The notes: generated by a model not told the origin, from the sequence alone. A stretch of 64,000 nt of DNA from CBDDKU01 sp965230375 (GCA_965230375.1 CBDDKU010000001.1:1-64000); one strand, 5' to 3'. Counted from the stretch's first letter, positions 1 through 9,002 are shown. Made by a program: numbers and translations.

Positions 1-231
1 CTGACCTATAAGAAAGGATGGGTTTTCTTTTCAATTACCACAATTCCTTTCAACAGGATCCAACACACAGAAGTTTCGCAAGGACCTATCGAACGGAAGT
101 TTAGTCTCTCAACACTTAAAATATACACCGCCGGGGGGAGCGCTTCAGATTTATCTATTCCTGGCCTCGAGCCTGAAGAAGCTCAGGCATTGAGAGATTA
201 TATTTCAAAGAAAGCGGCTATCAATGCTTGA
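1..231 (+). CDS. bPH2 (DUF304, YdbS-like) protein, 3' end only
   Basis: The reading frame is open from the window edge to a TGA at 229-231, so only the last 76 residues are visible. They look like the second half of a bacterial pleckstrin-homology (bPH2/DUF304) domain: a FNRIQHTEVSQGP-type strand followed by FSLSTLKIYTAGG and an IPGL.EEAQALRDYI helix. The next gene starts inside this one (ATG at 224, 8-bp overlap) and encodes the longer PH-domain protein, matching the common YdbS-YdbT arrangement. YdbS-type proteins are short membrane proteins with one PH domain; their role is unknown. Family assignment is from sequence feel and context; the missing N-terminus would hold the two membrane helices. 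Confidence 0.75.
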   Translation: MTYKKGWVFFSITTIPFNRIQHTEVSQGPIERKFSLSTLKIYTAGGSASDLSIPGLEPEEAQALRDYISKKAAINA

Positions 232-1713
232 TCAGAATTCGTTTAATATTCACGAGCCGCAGCGACAGAGTTTACTTGGTATAGTCGTGTACATCATGCG
301 AAATTTTCGCGTTATGCTTACGCTGTTGCTCTCATATCTCGCCGTTGCTTTTCAAAGTTTTAGCGTGGGGTTGATCTCGACCATGATCTTGCTAATCCTT
401 GCCCTTTTCTTCGTTATTCTCGCATACTATCAGTATCGTAATTTCACTTTCCATATTGAAGATGACAGCTTGGTGATTCACCGTGGTGTTTTTATAAAAG
501 ACAGACTCGTAGTGAGCGTTGATCGTATCCAATCGATTCAGATCACCGAGAACCTTGTGCAGCGCGTTTTGGGACTTGTTGCGCTGAAGGTAGACACTGC
601 AGGGTCAAAGGGCAGCGAGTTAGAGATTCCAGCTTTGCAAAGGAACATTGCTAATTCTCTGAGAGACATACTAAATGAAAAGAAGGCTGAAGTTACAGAG
701 GAAGAAGTTCCAACAGAACCTGTTGTCAAAGAAGTAAAAAGAAAAACGCTCGTAAAATTAGGTCTTTGGGACTTGGTGAAGGTCGGTTTGACTGAAAACC
801 ACCTTAAAACGGGTATGATCGCAATTGCATTCGTTTTGGTACGATTAGTCAATATCAAGAATTTTTGATGGAGAAATACGAAGCTCAGGTAGATGAATAT
901 GCCCTTATGGCCTTCAACTCTGGGCTCAAAGTGATCGTCGTTTTTCTTGTTTTGTATACCGTTTTCTCAATTGTTCTCAGTGTAGTTCGCACTTTTCTGG
1001 TATTCTATGATTTGAAGGCCGAGCTAATAGACGATACAGTTGATATTAGTACGGGCTTGATTAAGCGCAACCATTTTCGTATTCCAATTGGGAAGGTTCA
1101 ATACATTCAGTGGACAGTAAACCCTTTGCGTAAAGCTGTAGGATATGAGTCGGCTTTGCTAAAACCTTCCAGCAGCATGGAAGATGTTGCGAAGAAACAG
1201 CGAATCGAAATACCTGCTTTGCGGACAGAAACGAGTCAGCTTCTGGCTGAAGGTGTTTTTGGAACTTATTCTAAGCCAGTCAATGTACTTTCTGCTAATG
1301 CCTTTGCTTACGCCCGGTTTGCTCTTGTTTTATCTTCGATCCCAGTGGTGGCTCTCACATTAGTATCCTATTTTTTGCTTCCATTTCTTTCATTTGTTCC
1401 AGCATTGATATGGCTTCTAATTGGCGTACTAGCTTTTTTCTATGGTCGTTCTGTAAGACTTCATTACGATGAAAACTTCATATTGATCAAACGAGGTGTG
1501 ATTTTTAAGCAACGGGTTGTAATACCGACGTACAAAATGCAGTCATTGGCTGTACAGTCCAATGTATTTCTTAAAAGGAGAAAGCTAAGTCACCTAAAAC
1601 TGTACACAGCCGCTGGAAGTAAAAGGGTCAAATATATTGACACAAAAAAGGCTAACTTCTTACTCAATTTCGGTTTGCTCCAAGTCGAAAAGAGTACCCG
1701 TTCGTGGATGTAG
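224..1713 (+). pseudogene. YdbT-like bPH2 membrane protein, split by a -1 frameshift
   Basis: Two overlapping frames (224-868 and 868-1713) together encode one roughly 495-residue YdbT-type protein with bPH2 (DUF304) domains: membrane helices near residues 30-70, a PH domain (VHRGVFIKD..VSVDRIQSIQI), then a second PH unit (STGLIKRNHFRIPIGKVQYIQ), two more helices and a third PH unit (IKRGVIFKQRVVIPTYKMQSL). At 834-837 (TTTT) one T appears to be missing: restoring it gives a continuous FVFGTISQYQEF linking the two halves, whereas the observed first frame runs into RLVNIKNF and a stop at 866-868. The downstream half could start at ATG 868 by TGATG coupling. The indel is either a sequencing error or a real split. 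Function in the membrane is unknown; the gene is probably cotranscribed with the upstream YdbS-like gene. Confidence 0.7.
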
Positions 1714-1730
1714 TTCGAGTTTCTAGTATA

Positions 1731-1748
1731 TTAGTCCTCAAGGACTAA
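1731..1748 (+). other. small inverted repeat before the DUF5723 gene
   Basis: A perfect 7-bp stem (TTAGTCC/GGACTAA) with a TCAA loop lies 10 bp upstream of the ATG at 1759. It lacks a following T-tract, so it is not a classical terminator; it may sit in the leader of the downstream mRNA. No further support. Confidence 0.3.
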
Positions 1749-1758
1749 CCAAACTCTA

Positions 1759-3255
1759 ATGAAAAAATCTCTACTCATGGGAAGTCTCATGCTGGTATCA
1801 GTGTGCGCATTTTCCCAAATCGAAGGAGGGGCATTTACCGAAACTGGTAGAGGAGCTGCCGCCGCTTTTGTTACCGATTACCAAGCCTTGGGTATTAACC
1901 CCGCTAACATTGCCTTCGGAAACGAATACAACAAGCGCTACACTTTTGGACTCGGTCAAATGACACTCTCCAACTATGCTGAAGGCTTCACCAAGTCTAA
2001 TTTGCGCGGAGCAATTTTGGGTGTTGATGATGATATCTCAGCTGATGAACAGTTCAATGCAGCACGAGACTTCGCCAATACCGTGTTGTCATTAGACTTC
2101 ACAATGACACTGGCAGGGTTTGCTGTCAATACAGAGAAGGCTGGAAATTTCGCCTTTGCGGTAAATTTCAAAGGGTCGCATTATTCAGTATTTAATGATG
2201 AAGGTGCCAACCATTTGTGGCGCGGATTTGTGGATCCTTACTTTGATCGTTGGGTTGTTGAAGACGAGAGTGGAATTAGAGACACGATAGCCAATCAAGG
2301 CCCTGATTCCGATCGAATCGAAGACGTGATCCTAGGGTTTTCTTCCGATCCGCAGAATGCTTCTGCTCTTTACAATGGAACCGTAGTTCGCGATTTAGCC
2401 TACATGGAGTACCACTTGGGTTATGGTCGACAAATCGTTGATAACGATGAAATTGCCATTTATGCCGGAGCCAGCGTTAAGTACATGGAAGGAATTTACG
2501 TATTGGACGTGACCATTGAAGACAACGAAGTTCAGGAGGCCTATACTGCTTCAAGTCCCGCTATGAACATAGATTATGGGAGTGGAGCTTTGACAAACCC
2601 TTCGCTTCAAGAAGGTACGGGGTTTACTCCCGTTGGTGATGGTTTTGGATTTGATCTTGGTCTGGCTATTGAGCTCAACGACCAGTTTCGAGTTACTGGA
2701 TCGATTACCGATATCGGATCTATCAATTTTGATGGAAACGTATATACATCGAGTGATACACTTATTTACGATATCAATTCAATCGGAATTGAGAGCTACA
2801 ATATATTTACTGAATTCGATGTGTTTGCTGGTGATGACGGGGTTTTTGAATGGACTGGGGTAGAGGATAAAAAAGTAAAACTACCTACGAAAGCCCGTTT
2901 TGGTATCGGATACTTTCACAGTGAAAAGTTTCGAATCGGTCTCGATATGGCCTTTCCACTTAATGAACAGCCGGGTAATTTAGATCGTTTTTCTTTTGCG
3001 ATGGGTGGAGATTATATTCCAATTCCGGCCGTTCGAATTTCCGCCGGATTTGGCGCAGGGGACAACTACGCTTTTCGTGTTCCCTTCGGGTTGAACTTTA
3101 TGATAGGGGAAGGAACGTGGGAATTTGGTGTGGCATCTAGAGATATTCTCTACTACTTCAAAGATGACAAGCCTAACCTATCGCTCGCAATGGGATTCTT
3201 GAGGTTCCGTTTTGGAGAAATGGATAAAGGAAACCCGAGCAGAATGTTCAACTAG
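1759..3255 (+). CDS. DUF5723-type outer-membrane protein
   Basis: A 498-residue secreted protein with a clear signal peptide (MKKSLLMGSLMLVSVCAFSQ, cleavage after about residue 20). The mature part begins with a GRGAAAAFVTDYQALGINPAN motif, characteristic of the Bacteroidota DUF5723 / PorV-like family, and continues with alternating amphipathic strands and short acidic loops, consistent with an outer-membrane beta-barrel (FadL-like fold). Strands such as FRVTGSITDIGSI and ARFGIGYFHSEKFRIGLDMA are typical. There is no T9SS sorting domain, so it is probably inserted by the Bam machinery. It stands alone on the plus strand, followed by a bidirectional terminator. Substrate or partner is unknown. 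The family call rests on the N-terminal motif and general barrel pattern. Confidence 0.75.
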   Translation: MKKSLLMGSLMLVSVCAFSQIEGGAFTETGRGAAAAFVTDYQALGINPANIAFGNEYNKRYTFGLGQMTLSNYAEGFTKSNLRGAILGVDDDISADEQFNAARDFANTVLSLDFTMTLAGFAVNTEKAGNFAFAVNFKGSHYSVFNDEGANHLWRGFVDPYFDRWVVEDESGIRDTIANQGPDSDRIEDVILGFSSDPQNASALYNGTVVRDLAYMEYHLGYGRQIVDNDEIAIYAGASVKYMEGIYVLDVTIEDNEVQEAYTASSPAMNIDYGSGALTNPSLQEGTGFTPVGDGFGFDLGLAIELNDQFRVTGSITDIGSINFDGNVYTSSDTLIYDINSIGIESYNIFTEFDVFAGDDGVFEWTGVEDKKVKLPTKARFGIGYFHSEKFRIGLDMAFPLNEQPGNLDRFSFAMGGDYIPIPAVRISAGFGAGDNYAFRVPFGLNFMIGEGTWEFGVASRDILYYFKDDKPNLSLAMGFLRFRFGEMDKGNPSRMFN

Positions 3256-3279
3256 AATTTCTTTTTTCGAAATAAACTC

Positions 3280-3303
3280 AAAGGGGCTCTGCCCCTTTTT
3301 TAT
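3280..3303 (+). terminator. bidirectional intrinsic terminator
   Basis: Stem AAAGGGGC / GCCCCTTT with a TCT loop, followed by TTTTTATTTT on the plus strand and preceded by an A-rich tract, so it can act in both directions. It lies between the 3' ends of the DUF5723 gene (plus) and the DUF3817 gene (minus), whose stop codon falls in the T-tract. Confidence 0.8.
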
Positions 3304-3584
3304 TTTGATTCTGCCAGAATACGCTTTTCAAAGAAAAATGGACCACCAGGGAAAATTGAACTCAAGAACAGCAGAGCCATGGTTGATATGCGCCATTTGT
3401 TTTTCAAACCCATGTACGCAATGGCAAGGCCATAGATTACGAAAAGCAACCCATGAGCCCACCCTACATACTTTACAGCGGCAGGGTAGTCAAACGCGTA
3501 TTTCAGTGGCATAGCCACAAGAAAAAGAATGAGCGAAGAAGTCCCTTCAGCTCGCCCCAGATTGATAAAAGACCTAATGTCCAT
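3300..3584 (-). CDS. DUF3817 family small membrane protein
   Basis: A 94-residue protein with three predicted membrane helices (about residues 14-32, 43-60, 67-84). The N-terminal pattern FINLGRAEGTSSLILFLVAMPLKY and the central WAHGLLFVIYGLA are diagnostic of the DUF3817 / YdzA family of small integral membrane proteins, usually 90-110 residues long, so the length is complete. Function is unknown in the family. The gene is monocistronic, converges on the DUF5723 gene and shares its terminator hairpin. Confidence 0.85.
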   Translation of the reverse strand: MDIRSFINLGRAEGTSSLILFLVAMPLKYAFDYPAAVKYVGWAHGLLFVIYGLAIAYMGLKNKWRISTMALLFLSSIFPGGPFFFEKRILAESK

Positions 3585-3730
3585 CCCAAAAAATTTTTAC
3601 AAAACTCGTGATTTAAGTTGGGTTTGAATTGGTTGAAAGTGTTTTTATAAGTGGTGCATACCCGTGTTATGCGGAAGACTACGCGTTATTGGAACTATTA
3701 TATTGCGGTTACTAATCAGACCAAAGTGAA

Positions 3731-4129
3731 ATGAGCGATTTCAAGCTTTCTAATAATCTCAATGTATTATCTGTTCTACATCTCATAAAGGGCATCTTGT
3801 CGTTGGTGGGAGCTATAATTTTGATTATCTACTTCCTGGCTATAGGTTATTTTATCGATTATGCCGGTAGTTTATCAGACAAGGATATTCCAGAATATCT
3901 GGGGATAGGTGTGGCCGCAATTGGTGGGGTTTTTGCCGTGTTCGGAATTTTTATTGGGATTTTAAATCTGATTGCGCGGAGCAATATTGAAAATCGAAAG
4001 AATCGAACATTTGTGCAGATTGTTTCCTACATCAATATTTTCTCTGGCATGCTTGGGTTGGCTTTAGGTATTTTCACCTTGATTGAGCTCAATAGAGATC
4101 ACGTTCGCTCACTTTTTAAAGAGAACTAG
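3731..4129 (+). CDS. small membrane protein of unknown function
   Basis: A 132-residue protein with three strongly hydrophobic segments (about residues 14-38, 58-80 and 95-117) and a short basic C-terminus (HVRSLFKEN). No family is recognised. It starts with ATG, and its TAG stop abuts the ATG of the GNAT acetyltransferase gene with no gap (4129/4130), so the two and the following bestrophin gene probably form one transcript. The membrane topology is inferred from hydrophobicity only. Confidence 0.7.
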   Translation: MSDFKLSNNLNVLSVLHLIKGILSLVGAIILIIYFLAIGYFIDYAGSLSDKDIPEYLGIGVAAIGGVFAVFGIFIGILNLIARSNIENRKNRTFVQIVSYINIFSGMLGLALGIFTLIELNRDHVRSLFKEN

Positions 4130-4690
4130 ATGTCATCTCACCTCAGAAGCACAATTTCGACTTCAAATCTTAAACTTGTTCCTATTGCTGATGAGCATAT
4201 CCCTGGAGTACATGATGTGCTCAAGCATCCCGAAGTCGATAGATTCAATACGTTTGGGGTTCCGGCAAATCCTGGTGAGACAGGTGAGAAAATAAAACAC
4301 CTGCTTGAAGCTTGGTTGGAAAGCGATATCAGAACGTTTACATGGGTCGTGGTTCATAGCGATGAGATTGTAGGTCTCTGTGGATTGTTCCTAGACAGAC
4401 CGAAATACAGTTCTGGTGATATCTACTACAAGCTCAAACCAGATCACTGGGGAAAAGGCTGGGCAACTGAAATAGCCAAGGCTATCTTGGAATTTGGTTT
4501 TTCGAACCTAGAGCTTCACCGAATAACGGCAGGTTGTGCTGTAGAAAATGTGGCGTCGTACAAGATCATGGAGAAGCTGGGAATGAGGAGAGAAGGAAGG
4601 CTAAAGAGCAACTTGCCACTAAAAACAGGGTGGGAAGATTCTTACATGTATGCTATATTGGACACCGAATTTGACAGACTCATCGAATGA
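4130..4690 (+). CDS. GNAT acetyltransferase, RimJ/RimL type
   Basis: A 186-residue protein with the order of the RimJ/RimL-like GNAT fold: an N-terminal TSNLKLVPIADEHIPGVHDVL segment, a substrate-strand region WVVVHSDEIVGLCGL (about 72-86), the acetyl-CoA motif A YYKLKPDHWGKGWATEIAKA (100-118) with the WGKGWA pyrophosphate-binding turn, and motif B ENVASYKIMEKLGMRREG (139-156). It would transfer an acetyl group from acetyl-CoA to an amine, possibly a protein N-terminus or small molecule; the substrate is not evident. It sits between a small membrane gene (stop and start adjacent) and a bestrophin gene with which it shares an ATGA overlap. Confidence 0.88.
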   Translation: MSSHLRSTISTSNLKLVPIADEHIPGVHDVLKHPEVDRFNTFGVPANPGETGEKIKHLLEAWLESDIRTFTWVVVHSDEIVGLCGLFLDRPKYSSGDIYYKLKPDHWGKGWATEIAKAILEFGFSNLELHRITAGCAVENVASYKIMEKLGMRREGRLKSNLPLKTGWEDSYMYAILDTEFDRLIE

Positions 4691-5571
4691 TATTAGATAG
4701 GAGAATTCCATGGACGTACATGGTTGGAAAGATTAAATGGGACTTGGCAATCGTCGCTGTGTTTGCGTTTATGATTGACTTAATTTCAAGAAAAGCTGAC
4801 CTAACAATCCCGAGTTCTCTGGGTGCCTTTATGGGTACGTCTATCGCTTTGCTTCTTTCGTTTAAATTGAGCCAGTCTTACGATCGCTGGTGGGAAGCGA
4901 GAAAGGTGTGGGGAAGTATTGTCAACGATTCGCGAAGCTTGGTTTTGCAACTTCAAGCTTTCGTCAAGGAATCCGATAATCCCATTATTAAAAGAATGGC
5001 TAGACGCCAAATTGGATGGTGTTATTCCCTCGGTGAGTCGCTGCGGCAGCTCGATCCGTTAAAGGAGTTGAAGCGATTTGTCACAGAAGATGAGCTCAAT
5101 CGCATTTCACAAAATAAGAATGTGCCCCTGGGAATTATAGACGAGCATCAAAAGGATCTACGCGATTTATACAAGAGTGAAGAGATCAATGAGTACCAGC
5201 AAATTCAAATTGACGCAACACTTGTCAGGTTAGTCGAGTCAATGGGTAAATGTGAGCGAATAAAGAATACCTACTTTCCAAAGACATACCGAATTACGCT
5301 TCACTTGTTCATTTACATCTTCCTGGTTCTCCTGTCCTTCTCTTTTGCTAGTTTCCACCAAGGGGTTGATCTCATTTTACTTGTCGCAATATCAGTACCT
5401 TTCTTCTTACTCGAGAAAATAGCCTATCACATACAAGACCCTTTCGAGAATAGGCCGACCGATACGAGTGTTACAGCCATTTCTCAAACCATTGAAACCA
5501 ATATCAAACAGTTGATAGGGGATACAGATTTACCAGAAACACCCCTGAACAATAATTTCTATCTGATGTGA
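4687..5571 (+). CDS. bestrophin-family (UPF0187) ion channel
   Basis: A 294-residue membrane protein of the bacterial bestrophin family (YneE/UPF0187). Diagnostic features are the N-terminal RRIPWTYMVGKIKWD, the segment PSSLGAFMGTSIALLLSFKLSQSYDRWWEARKVWG (about residues 37-72) with the S.DRWWEARK.WG signature, and a C-terminal IQDPFENRPTDT motif corresponding to the cytoplasmic gate region. Bacterial homologues form pentameric channels in the inner membrane that conduct ions, sodium in the characterised Klebsiella protein. The length is normal. The start codon overlaps the stop of the acetyltransferase gene (ATGA), indicating translational coupling. Confidence 0.93.
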   Translation: MILDRRIPWTYMVGKIKWDLAIVAVFAFMIDLISRKADLTIPSSLGAFMGTSIALLLSFKLSQSYDRWWEARKVWGSIVNDSRSLVLQLQAFVKESDNPIIKRMARRQIGWCYSLGESLRQLDPLKELKRFVTEDELNRISQNKNVPLGIIDEHQKDLRDLYKSEEINEYQQIQIDATLVRLVESMGKCERIKNTYFPKTYRITLHLFIYIFLVLLSFSFASFHQGVDLILLVAISVPFFLLEKIAYHIQDPFENRPTDTSVTAISQTIETNIKQLIGDTDLPETPLNNNFYLM

Positions 5572-5621
5572 TTTGTGGAATTTTCACCTGAACTGCGTCA
5601 ATAGACAAACGCTAGGAAAAT

Positions 5622-6401
5622 ATGGGGCACGCAAAGGAAATAGAAGGCGTCCGAGGAATAAATCTGAAACATCTCAAATCGTGCAATCAGGACTGGAAGT
5701 CAATGAAAGAAGGCGTTTCAGGGAGAGTTTGCTCGAAATGTGAGAAGGAAATCATAGACTTCAGAAATATGAGCTTGCCAGAGTTGGCGACCGTTCACGC
5801 CCTTTCTGATTCACCAGTGTGTGGGGTCTATAGTAAGGAACAACTCAGCAATCATGATGCTGAATCTAGAAAGTCTTTACGCCCGAACTTTATTAAGCCC
5901 TTGTTGATTGCGAGCTTAGGAGTTAGTCAATTTGATTTGCATGCTCAAGTCAACAAACCCGTCGATAGTGTATTGATAGACCGTGATCAGGTCAGCAATG
6001 AGAAAGAATGGCAGGAAAAGCGACCAACGGAGCGGCGGGAACTGCAACAGGACTCAATCTATTTGGATGGAACTGTAAAAGATGAGATGGGAGGTGGAAT
6101 CTATTTGGCTGTCGTATTTGTGAAGGAAATAAATTTGGGGGTTAATACAGATCAGTCCGGTCATTACGCAATGGATTTAACTGATGCGTTTGCTCAACAA
6201 GATAGTCTGACAATACGCGTGACGTGTATAGGTTACCAGGCACTAGAATTCCAACTTCGCAAAGAAGATGTGAATGGGCGAATTACAAAGGAGCTTGTCT
6301 TAGCACCTGCGCAGGTAGTCGCATTTGGTGTTCCAGTAAAAGTCCCCCTTCATAAACGTGTCTGGTATGGCATCAAAGGGCTATTTACAAAGAAGAGTTA
6401 A
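5622..6401 (+). CDS. membrane protein with N-terminal CxxC motif and carboxypeptidase-like regulatory domain
   Basis: A 259-residue protein common in layout among Bacteroidota. The N-terminus (about residues 15-60) has a Cys-W-x-M ... C-x-x-C-x-x-x-I-x-D-F pattern (RVCSKCEKEIIDFRNMS), probably a small metal-binding cytoplasmic module. A hydrophobic segment near 96-110 (FIKPLLIASLGVSQF) could span the inner membrane. Residues about 145-225 form a CarboxypepD_reg-like beta-sandwich (LDGTVKDEMGGGIYLAVVFVKEINLGVNTDQSGHYAMDL), the domain found at the start of TonB-dependent receptors. Function is unknown. The stop codon forms a palindromic TTAA shared with the converging SulP gene. Confidence 0.75.
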   Translation: MGHAKEIEGVRGINLKHLKSCNQDWKSMKEGVSGRVCSKCEKEIIDFRNMSLPELATVHALSDSPVCGVYSKEQLSNHDAESRKSLRPNFIKPLLIASLGVSQFDLHAQVNKPVDSVLIDRDQVSNEKEWQEKRPTERRELQQDSIYLDGTVKDEMGGGIYLAVVFVKEINLGVNTDQSGHYAMDLTDAFAQQDSLTIRVTCIGYQALEFQLRKEDVNGRITKELVLAPAQVVAFGVPVKVPLHKRVWYGIKGLFTKKS

Positions 6402-7942
6402 ACCTTGTCTACTACTAGTTTGTAAGTCGGGTCTTCCATCACATTCACTTCTATAAGTGCTTCGGCGTTTTTAAGAAGTTGAACGCAGTCCTGGCTCAAA
6501 TGGCGTAAGTGAACTTTCTTACCCACTTTCGCATAGCGTTCTGTGATTTTATTGAGGGCTTCTATTGCAGACATGTCCACAACACGGCTTTCTTCGAAAT
6601 CGATAATGACATGTTCTGGATCATTGGCTACATCAAACTTATCTGCAAATGCAGTAGTTGACCCAAAGAAAAGCGGACCATAGATTTCGTAGTGCTTCAC
6701 ACCGCTATCGTCCAGATATTTACGAGCTCGAATCCGTTTGGCGTTGTCCCAGGCAAATACCAGTGCTGATATGATAACTCCCACTAAAACGGCAAGGGCC
6801 AAATTGTGTAAAAAGACGGTTACCAATGTGACCAAGATCATCACTAGGATATCAGACTTAGGCATTTTATTGAATGTCCGTAAGCTCGACCATTCAAATG
6901 TTCCAATCGATACCATGATCATCAGTCCAGTCAAGGCCGCCATTGGAAGTTTTTCTATGAGACCGGCTCCAAACATGATGAAGACAAGAAGCATGATACT
7001 AGCGACGATACCAGAAAGTCGAGCTCTGGCACCATTTGAGATGTTGATCAAACTTTGCCCGATCATCGCACAACCGCCCATTCCTGAGAATAGTCCTGAA
7101 AGGATGTTCGCTGTTCCCTGGGCTATGGCTTCTTTGTTTCCACGTCCACGAGTCTCCGTTATTTCATCCACAATATTTAAAGTCAAGAGGCTTTCAATCA
7201 ATCCAACCCCAGCTACAATAGCGGCATATGGAAAAATGATTTGGAGCGTTTCAAATGAAATTGGAACCGCTGGAAGATGAAAAGGAGGGAAGCCACCACT
7301 TATGCTGGCCATATCGCCTACGGTTTTGGTATCAATACCGAACGCCATAACCAGTCCGAAAATGGTCAGAATGGCTACGAGTGAAGATGGAATAGCTTTG
7401 CTCAACTTTGGTAAAAGCCAGATAATGGCCATGGTAATCAATACAAGCCCGAGCATGATGAACATTGGACTGCCCTGGAGCCAGTTTCCATCATCATCCT
7501 TGAACTGGGCCAATTGAGATAAAAAGATGATCACCGCCAGTCCATTTACAAATCCAAAAATAACTGGGTGTGGCACTAAACGCATGAGTTTTCCTAAACG
7601 CAAGAATCCGGCAGCTAACTGGATCAAGCCGGCAAGTATCACCGTTGCGAACACGTATTCTACACCAAAATCCTTAACCAAACTCACTAAAACAACGGCT
7701 ACGGCTCCTGTAGCTCCAGAGATCATACCTGGACGCCCACCTAGAATGGATGTCACCAGCCCCATCATAAAAGCAGCGTATAGACCGGTGAGGGGAGATA
7801 AGCCAGCAATCAGGGCAAAAGCTACCGCTTCGGGAACAAGAGCCATAGCAACTGTCAGGCCGGAAAGCACTTCGGTCTTGTAATCAACTTTCTGAGATAA
7901 ATCGAAAAGATTCAGGTATTTAGTCATGGCTCCTTGCTTCAA
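6398..7942 (-). CDS. SulP family inorganic anion transporter with STAS domain
   Basis: A 514-residue SLC26/SulP transporter. The N-terminal half carries the SulP signature region (KTEVLSGLTVAMALVPEAVAFALIAGLSPLTGLYAAFMMGL, residues about 20-60) and a multi-helix core with TGATGAVAVVLVSL; the C-terminus from about residue 405 is a cytoplasmic STAS domain (HYEIYGPLFFGSTTAFADKF ... VIIDFEESRVVDMSAIEALNKI). The family moves sulfate, bicarbonate or other anions across the inner membrane, probably with protons or sodium; the substrate cannot be told. No carbonic anhydrase gene is adjacent. A Bacteroidota-type -7 box (TATCTTTG, minus strand) lies just before the start. The 3' end overlaps the preceding plus-strand gene by 4 bp. 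Confidence 0.95.
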   Translation of the reverse strand: MKQGAMTKYLNLFDLSQKVDYKTEVLSGLTVAMALVPEAVAFALIAGLSPLTGLYAAFMMGLVTSILGGRPGMISGATGAVAVVLVSLVKDFGVEYVFATVILAGLIQLAAGFLRLGKLMRLVPHPVIFGFVNGLAVIIFLSQLAQFKDDDGNWLQGSPMFIMLGLVLITMAIIWLLPKLSKAIPSSLVAILTIFGLVMAFGIDTKTVGDMASISGGFPPFHLPAVPISFETLQIIFPYAAIVAGVGLIESLLTLNIVDEITETRGRGNKEAIAQGTANILSGLFSGMGGCAMIGQSLINISNGARARLSGIVASIMLLVFIMFGAGLIEKLPMAALTGLMIMVSIGTFEWSSLRTFNKMPKSDILVMILVTLVTVFLHNLALAVLVGVIISALVFAWDNAKRIRARKYLDDSGVKHYEIYGPLFFGSTTAFADKFDVANDPEHVIIDFEESRVVDMSAIEALNKITERYAKVGKKVHLRHLSQDCVQLLKNAEALIEVNVMEDPTYKLVVDKV

Positions 7943-7950
7943 AACGGCCG

Positions 7951-7958
7951 CAAAGATA
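7951..7958 (-). promoter_or_regulatory. -7 promoter box for the SulP gene
   Basis: TATCTTTG on the minus strand matches the Bacteroidota -7 consensus TAnnTTTG exactly and lies 9 bp from the ATG. No clear TTTG was seen at the -33 position, so this is a partial match. Confidence 0.45.
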
Positions 7959-8068
7959 GGCTATTTATTGAGTCTTGTCATTTAGATGGAAAGCCTTGTC
8001 TGGAGTGAGGCAAAGAGAAAGTTATTAATTGCAGCACAGCGGCAGGATTCTTCTTATTTTCGTGACTT

Positions 8069-8992
8069 ATGGCATTGAACATTGATCGAAATAAATATCA
8101 AAATCTCTCTCATTTCGAGTTTCTGGCAAAGCAAGTTGTAGAAGGGTTTATAACGGGTATGCACAAGAGTCCGTTTCACGGGTTCTCTGTGGAATTTGCG
8201 GAACATCGATTGTACAACACGGGTGAGAGCACAAGGCATATAGACTGGAAGCTCTACGCTCGATCCGATCGTTTGTTTGTGAAGCGTTATGAAGAAGAAA
8301 CGAATTTGCGTTGTCAGATTTTGATTGATCAATCGGGATCGATGCACTACCCCAAACGGGGAGGAGATGATGAGCAGAGCAAACTTACCTTTTCGGCATA
8401 TGCCGCCGCAGCGCTCATCGAGTTGATGAGAAGACAAAGGGATGCTGTTGGAATTTCAACTTTTGCGGAACGAGTAAACCTTCATACCCCTACCAAGTCA
8501 AATTTAGCTCACCACAAGTTCCTTTTCAATCAGCTGGAAAACTTATTGAACGATGAACAAAGCCATAGTGCAACAGCAGCTGTGAATGCACTGCACGAGG
8601 TCGCAGAACGCACTCATCGTCGTTCACTGATTATCATATTCAGCGATATGTTTGATAATTCTGATAAGCAAGAAGAGTTGTTCTCTGCCCTTCAACACTT
8701 GAAATTCAACAAGCACGAGGTGGTACTTTTTCATGTTGTAGATAAGAAGACTGAGCTTGATTTTGATTTTGAGAATCGCCCCTACACCTTTATTGATTCG
8801 GAAAGTGGTGATCAAGTAAAGGTCCACCCGAATGAAATAAAAGAGACTTATTTAGAGAAGATGACTGCCTTCGTTGAGGAAATGTCCTTAAAATGTGGTC
8901 AGTACGGAATTGACTACATGCAAGCTGATATTTCAGAGGGATTCAATCAGGTTTTATCCAAATATCTGATCAAAAGAAAAAAGCTTTTTTGA
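8069..8992 (+). CDS. DUF58 domain protein (vWA-like)
   Basis: A 307-residue protein of the DUF58 family. The family signature is clear: residues 47-72 (HRLYNTGESTRHIDWKLYARSDRLFVK) hold the DWK..AR..L.VK block, followed by a von Willebrand A-like core with a MIDAS-type DQSGSM at 87-92 and IIIFSDMFDN near 190. In most genomes DUF58 proteins are encoded beside a MoxR AAA+ ATPase and vWA membrane proteins (BatA/BatB) and are linked to envelope stress or protein maturation; none of these partners is adjacent here. No signal peptide or membrane helix is visible. The gene is followed at once by the tRNA-Asp promoter. Confidence 0.93.
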   Translation: MALNIDRNKYQNLSHFEFLAKQVVEGFITGMHKSPFHGFSVEFAEHRLYNTGESTRHIDWKLYARSDRLFVKRYEEETNLRCQILIDQSGSMHYPKRGGDDEQSKLTFSAYAAAALIELMRRQRDAVGISTFAERVNLHTPTKSNLAHHKFLFNQLENLLNDEQSHSATAAVNALHEVAERTHRRSLIIIFSDMFDNSDKQEELFSALQHLKFNKHEVVLFHVVDKKTELDFDFENRPYTFIDSESGDQVKVHPNEIKETYLEKMTAFVEEMSLKCGQYGIDYMQADISEGFNQVLSKYLIKRKKLF

Positions 8993-9002
8993 GTCAATTT
9001 TT

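Noticed and set aside
3645..3715. Inverted-repeat sequence with GTTATGC, attC-like
   Set aside because: The core motifs of an integron attC site are not both present, and no integrase or cassette array is nearby.
6738..7883. Plus-strand frames opposite the SulP gene
   Set aside because: They are antisense to a clear transporter and have no domain features.
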